Shown: one piece after another, positions 62,810-64,000 of the stretch
Layout: every line of letters starts with the position of its first letter
Position numbering within the stretch: the stretch's first letter is position 1
DNA from: Methylophilus sp.
GTDB lineage: Bacteria; Pseudomonadota; Gammaproteobacteria; Burkholderiales; Methylophilaceae
Reading direction: 5' to 3'
NCBI RefSeq assembly: GCF_008015755.1
Contig: NZ_SSGF01000030.1
Coordinates: 1-64,000 of the forward strand
DNA: 64,000 nucleotides
Translations under genes and position numbers: made by a program
The notes under the pieces: model-generated
The model's input: the letters and a program-made list of their open reading frames with translations, nothing else
Databases searched by the model: none
What the model was told of the DNA's origin: nothing

Positions 62810-63685
62810 TTAGATACGCTGCATCCATCTGACTAAATCAGTTTCACCCAGAATATTCATCAAAAACAACAGTAGCTGGTAGGCGGGCGTATGCGCGCTA
62901 TGTTCGATCCAGGCATGCGTCTGCGTATAGTGCTGTTTAAAGAGCGCCAGCTGCGCGGGCGTGAAGATGTATTCGAGCAATACCAAATCTAGCGCACGCG
63001 GCGCGATCACAAACGCATCCAAATCAATCAGCACCAACTGATTAGTGCTTAAGCAGCGAAATTGATCCCAGCGTAAATCCAGCATCATAGGCACAAAGTC
63101 GCTTGCATGGCATTGTGCTGCCTGCGCTAAAACTTCAGGCAATAAAGCTTCAGCGATGCGTGGTTGCTGTTGTTCGGTCAAACAAACCAGCGTGTCGTGC
63201 AACCGGCTAGCCCATGCGTTTGCAGAAAATTGTGGCGCGTGCAGTGTGCCCCAGGTGCTGTAGCTTAATTGGTGCAGTTTGGCGATGTGATTGGCCAGCT
63301 GTATCACCCAGTCATCTTTGATCTGCCTTGCGTCTACATCCGTGCCCTCAACAAAGCGCGTGAGCACAAAGCGGTTAGCGCTGGCTGCAACAAACTCAGG
63401 CACGCCGAGCGCTCCGTTTTTTTGTAAAAAGTGATGCGTGAAATCTATATTGCTCAGACTATTGGGAAAGTCGGCGGCAAATAAATGGTTTGCGCCTAAC
63501 CAAAAGTGAGACTGTTCTATGGTTGCTGTATTGCACACTTTGAGTACCATGGCACCATTGGCCGTTTGGCAATCAAAAAGCTGATGCGTACTATCCTCAA
63601 ACTTATTCGGGATGACGCTTGGTTGAGCAATCAGTTTGGGCAAACTGGCCTGTTCGGCGTGGCTGAGTTGTGGATAAGTAAACAT
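62810..63685 (-). CDS. APH-fold kinase, possible thiamine kinase
   Basis: A 291-residue protein with an aminoglycoside-phosphotransferase-like fold. The nucleotide-binding lysine region is GAMVLKVCNTATI, the hinge is RFVLTRFVEGTD, the catalytic loop is LDLRWDQFRCL near residue 200, and the magnesium loop is LVLIDLDAFVIAPRALDLVLLE. Compared with the usual HGDLxxxN, the His and the Asn are changed (to Met and Gln) but the catalytic Asp is present. It lies convergent to the PnuC transporter, 31 bp away, which suggests phosphorylation of the incoming vitamin; PnuT-type uptake needs such a kinase. Other small-molecule kinases are possible. Confidence 0.65.
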   Translation of the reverse strand: MFTYPQLSHAEQASLPKLIAQPSVIPNKFEDSTHQLFDCQTANGAMVLKVCNTATIEQSHFWLGANHLFAADFPNSLSNIDFTHHFLQKNGALGVPEFVAASANRFVLTRFVEGTDVDARQIKDDWVIQLANHIAKLHQLSYSTWGTLHAPQFSANAWASRLHDTLVCLTEQQQPRIAEALLPEVLAQAAQCHASDFVPMMLDLRWDQFRCLSTNQLVLIDLDAFVIAPRALDLVLLEYIFTPAQLALFKQHYTQTHAWIEHSAHTPAYQLLLFLMNILGETDLVRWMQRI

Positions 63686-63717
63686 AGTCAGGCTGATATT
63701 TTAAGCCATGGCGCGTT

Positions 63718-63746
63718 AAAAACACTGCCTTTTAGCAGTGTTTTTT
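63718..63746. terminator. Bidirectional terminator between the EAL gene and the kinase
   Basis: AAAAACACTGC, a CTTTTA loop and GCAGTGTTTTTT, an 11-bp stem, 12 bp beyond the EAL gene stop on the minus strand. The minus-strand reading gives a T-run as well. Confidence 0.9.
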
Positions 63747-63758
63747 GTTGGTGCGTGC

Positions 63759-64000
63759 CTAACCTAAGTCAATCAGCAATCGTTCAAAATCCTCTGCAGG
63801 CATCGGTTTGGCAAATAAATAGCCCTGGCCAAAGTCGCAATGGATGTCTTGTAGCAAATGCAGTTGCAGGTCAGTTTCTATGCCTTCGGCAATCACTTTA
63901 ATTTTGAGTCTATGCGCCATTTCAATAATCGCTTCACAAATGGCGAGCTCGCTTGAGTCTGGCGCCAGGTTGGCGGTGAATGAGCGGTCAATTTTTAAAT
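63759..64000 (-). CDS. EAL-domain cyclic di-GMP phosphodiesterase, C-terminal fragment
   Basis: The minus strand is open from the right edge to a TAG at 63759-63761 and encodes the last 79 residues of an EAL domain: IKIDRSF near the start, VIAEGIET (the conserved AEGIET metal/loop motif with its glutamate) and FGQGYLFAKPMPAEDFERLL at the end. The EAL motif itself lies outside the window. Lacking a start codon, it is visible only by reading the strand directly. Full domain content and activity cannot be told. Confidence 0.88.
   Translation of the reverse strand, partial: LKIDRSFTANLAPDSSELAICEAIIEMAHRLKIKVIAEGIETDLQLHLLQDIHCDFGQGYLFAKPMPAEDFERLLIDLG

Overview
The window is a chromosomal stretch of a Gram-negative betaproteobacterium, most likely a methylotroph of the Methylophilaceae (Methylophilus/Methylovorus/Methylotenera type). 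This rests on the gene order, an EpsA-like LuxR regulator typical of exosortase-carrying methylotrophs, a PEP-CTERM protein, formate-tetrahydrofolate ligase, hpnCDE and primosomal PriB between rpsF and rpsR. The genus is inference; no rRNA lies in the window.

Layout. 1-6.6 kb: 3' part of glnE, a dCACHE-GGDEF protein, and dhaL-dhaK without dhaM. 6.8-21.5 kb: tRNA-Arg(CCU), then the conserved translation/envelope cluster rpsB-tsf-pyrH-frr-uppS-cdsA-dxr-rseP-bamA-skp-lpxD-fabZ-lpxA-lpxB-rnhB. 21.5-29.2 kb: sulfate assimilation on the minus strand (TSUP transporter, cysI, DUF934, cysH, cysD, cysN, then a 7Fe ferredoxin), with a divergent CysB-like regulator. 29.2-34.8 kb: DUF302 protein, HerA-like ATPase, fhs, YigZ and AI-2E transporter. 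34.8-38 kb: a translationally coupled CHASE2 / SH3 / M48 envelope trio. 38-41.6 kb: an isolated 27-residue membrane peptide gene with its own promoter and terminator, then a PEP-CTERM protein, an alkaline phosphatase and a secreted protein, preceded by Pho-box-like repeats. 41.7-46.4 kb: tightly packed rmuC-moaD-moaE-lon-like-hslR. 46.4-53.4 kb: EpsA-like regulator, a perfect FNR-type site before a two-helix membrane protein, rpsF-priB-rpsR-rplI, then dnaB-alr-radA. 53.5-57.4 kb: two small exported proteins around a region with tandem Pho-like repeats, then hpnCDE. 57.5-59.3 kb: methylthioinosine phosphorylase, def, tRNA-Ser(UGA), cupin. 59.5-63.7 kb: a TPP riboswitch controlling a TonB receptor, followed by a YkoF-like binding protein and a PnuC-family transporter, with a convergent APH-fold kinase: a thiamine uptake and salvage set. 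The window ends inside an EAL-domain gene.

Most of the window is conserved core genome. The parts most worth following up are regulatory or small: the 38.1 kb peptide gene, the FNR site, the Pho-like repeats, two families of intergenic inverted repeats, the degenerate CHASE2 module and the riboswitch-controlled thiamine module. I found no CRISPR array, insertion sequence, prophage or obvious defence island.
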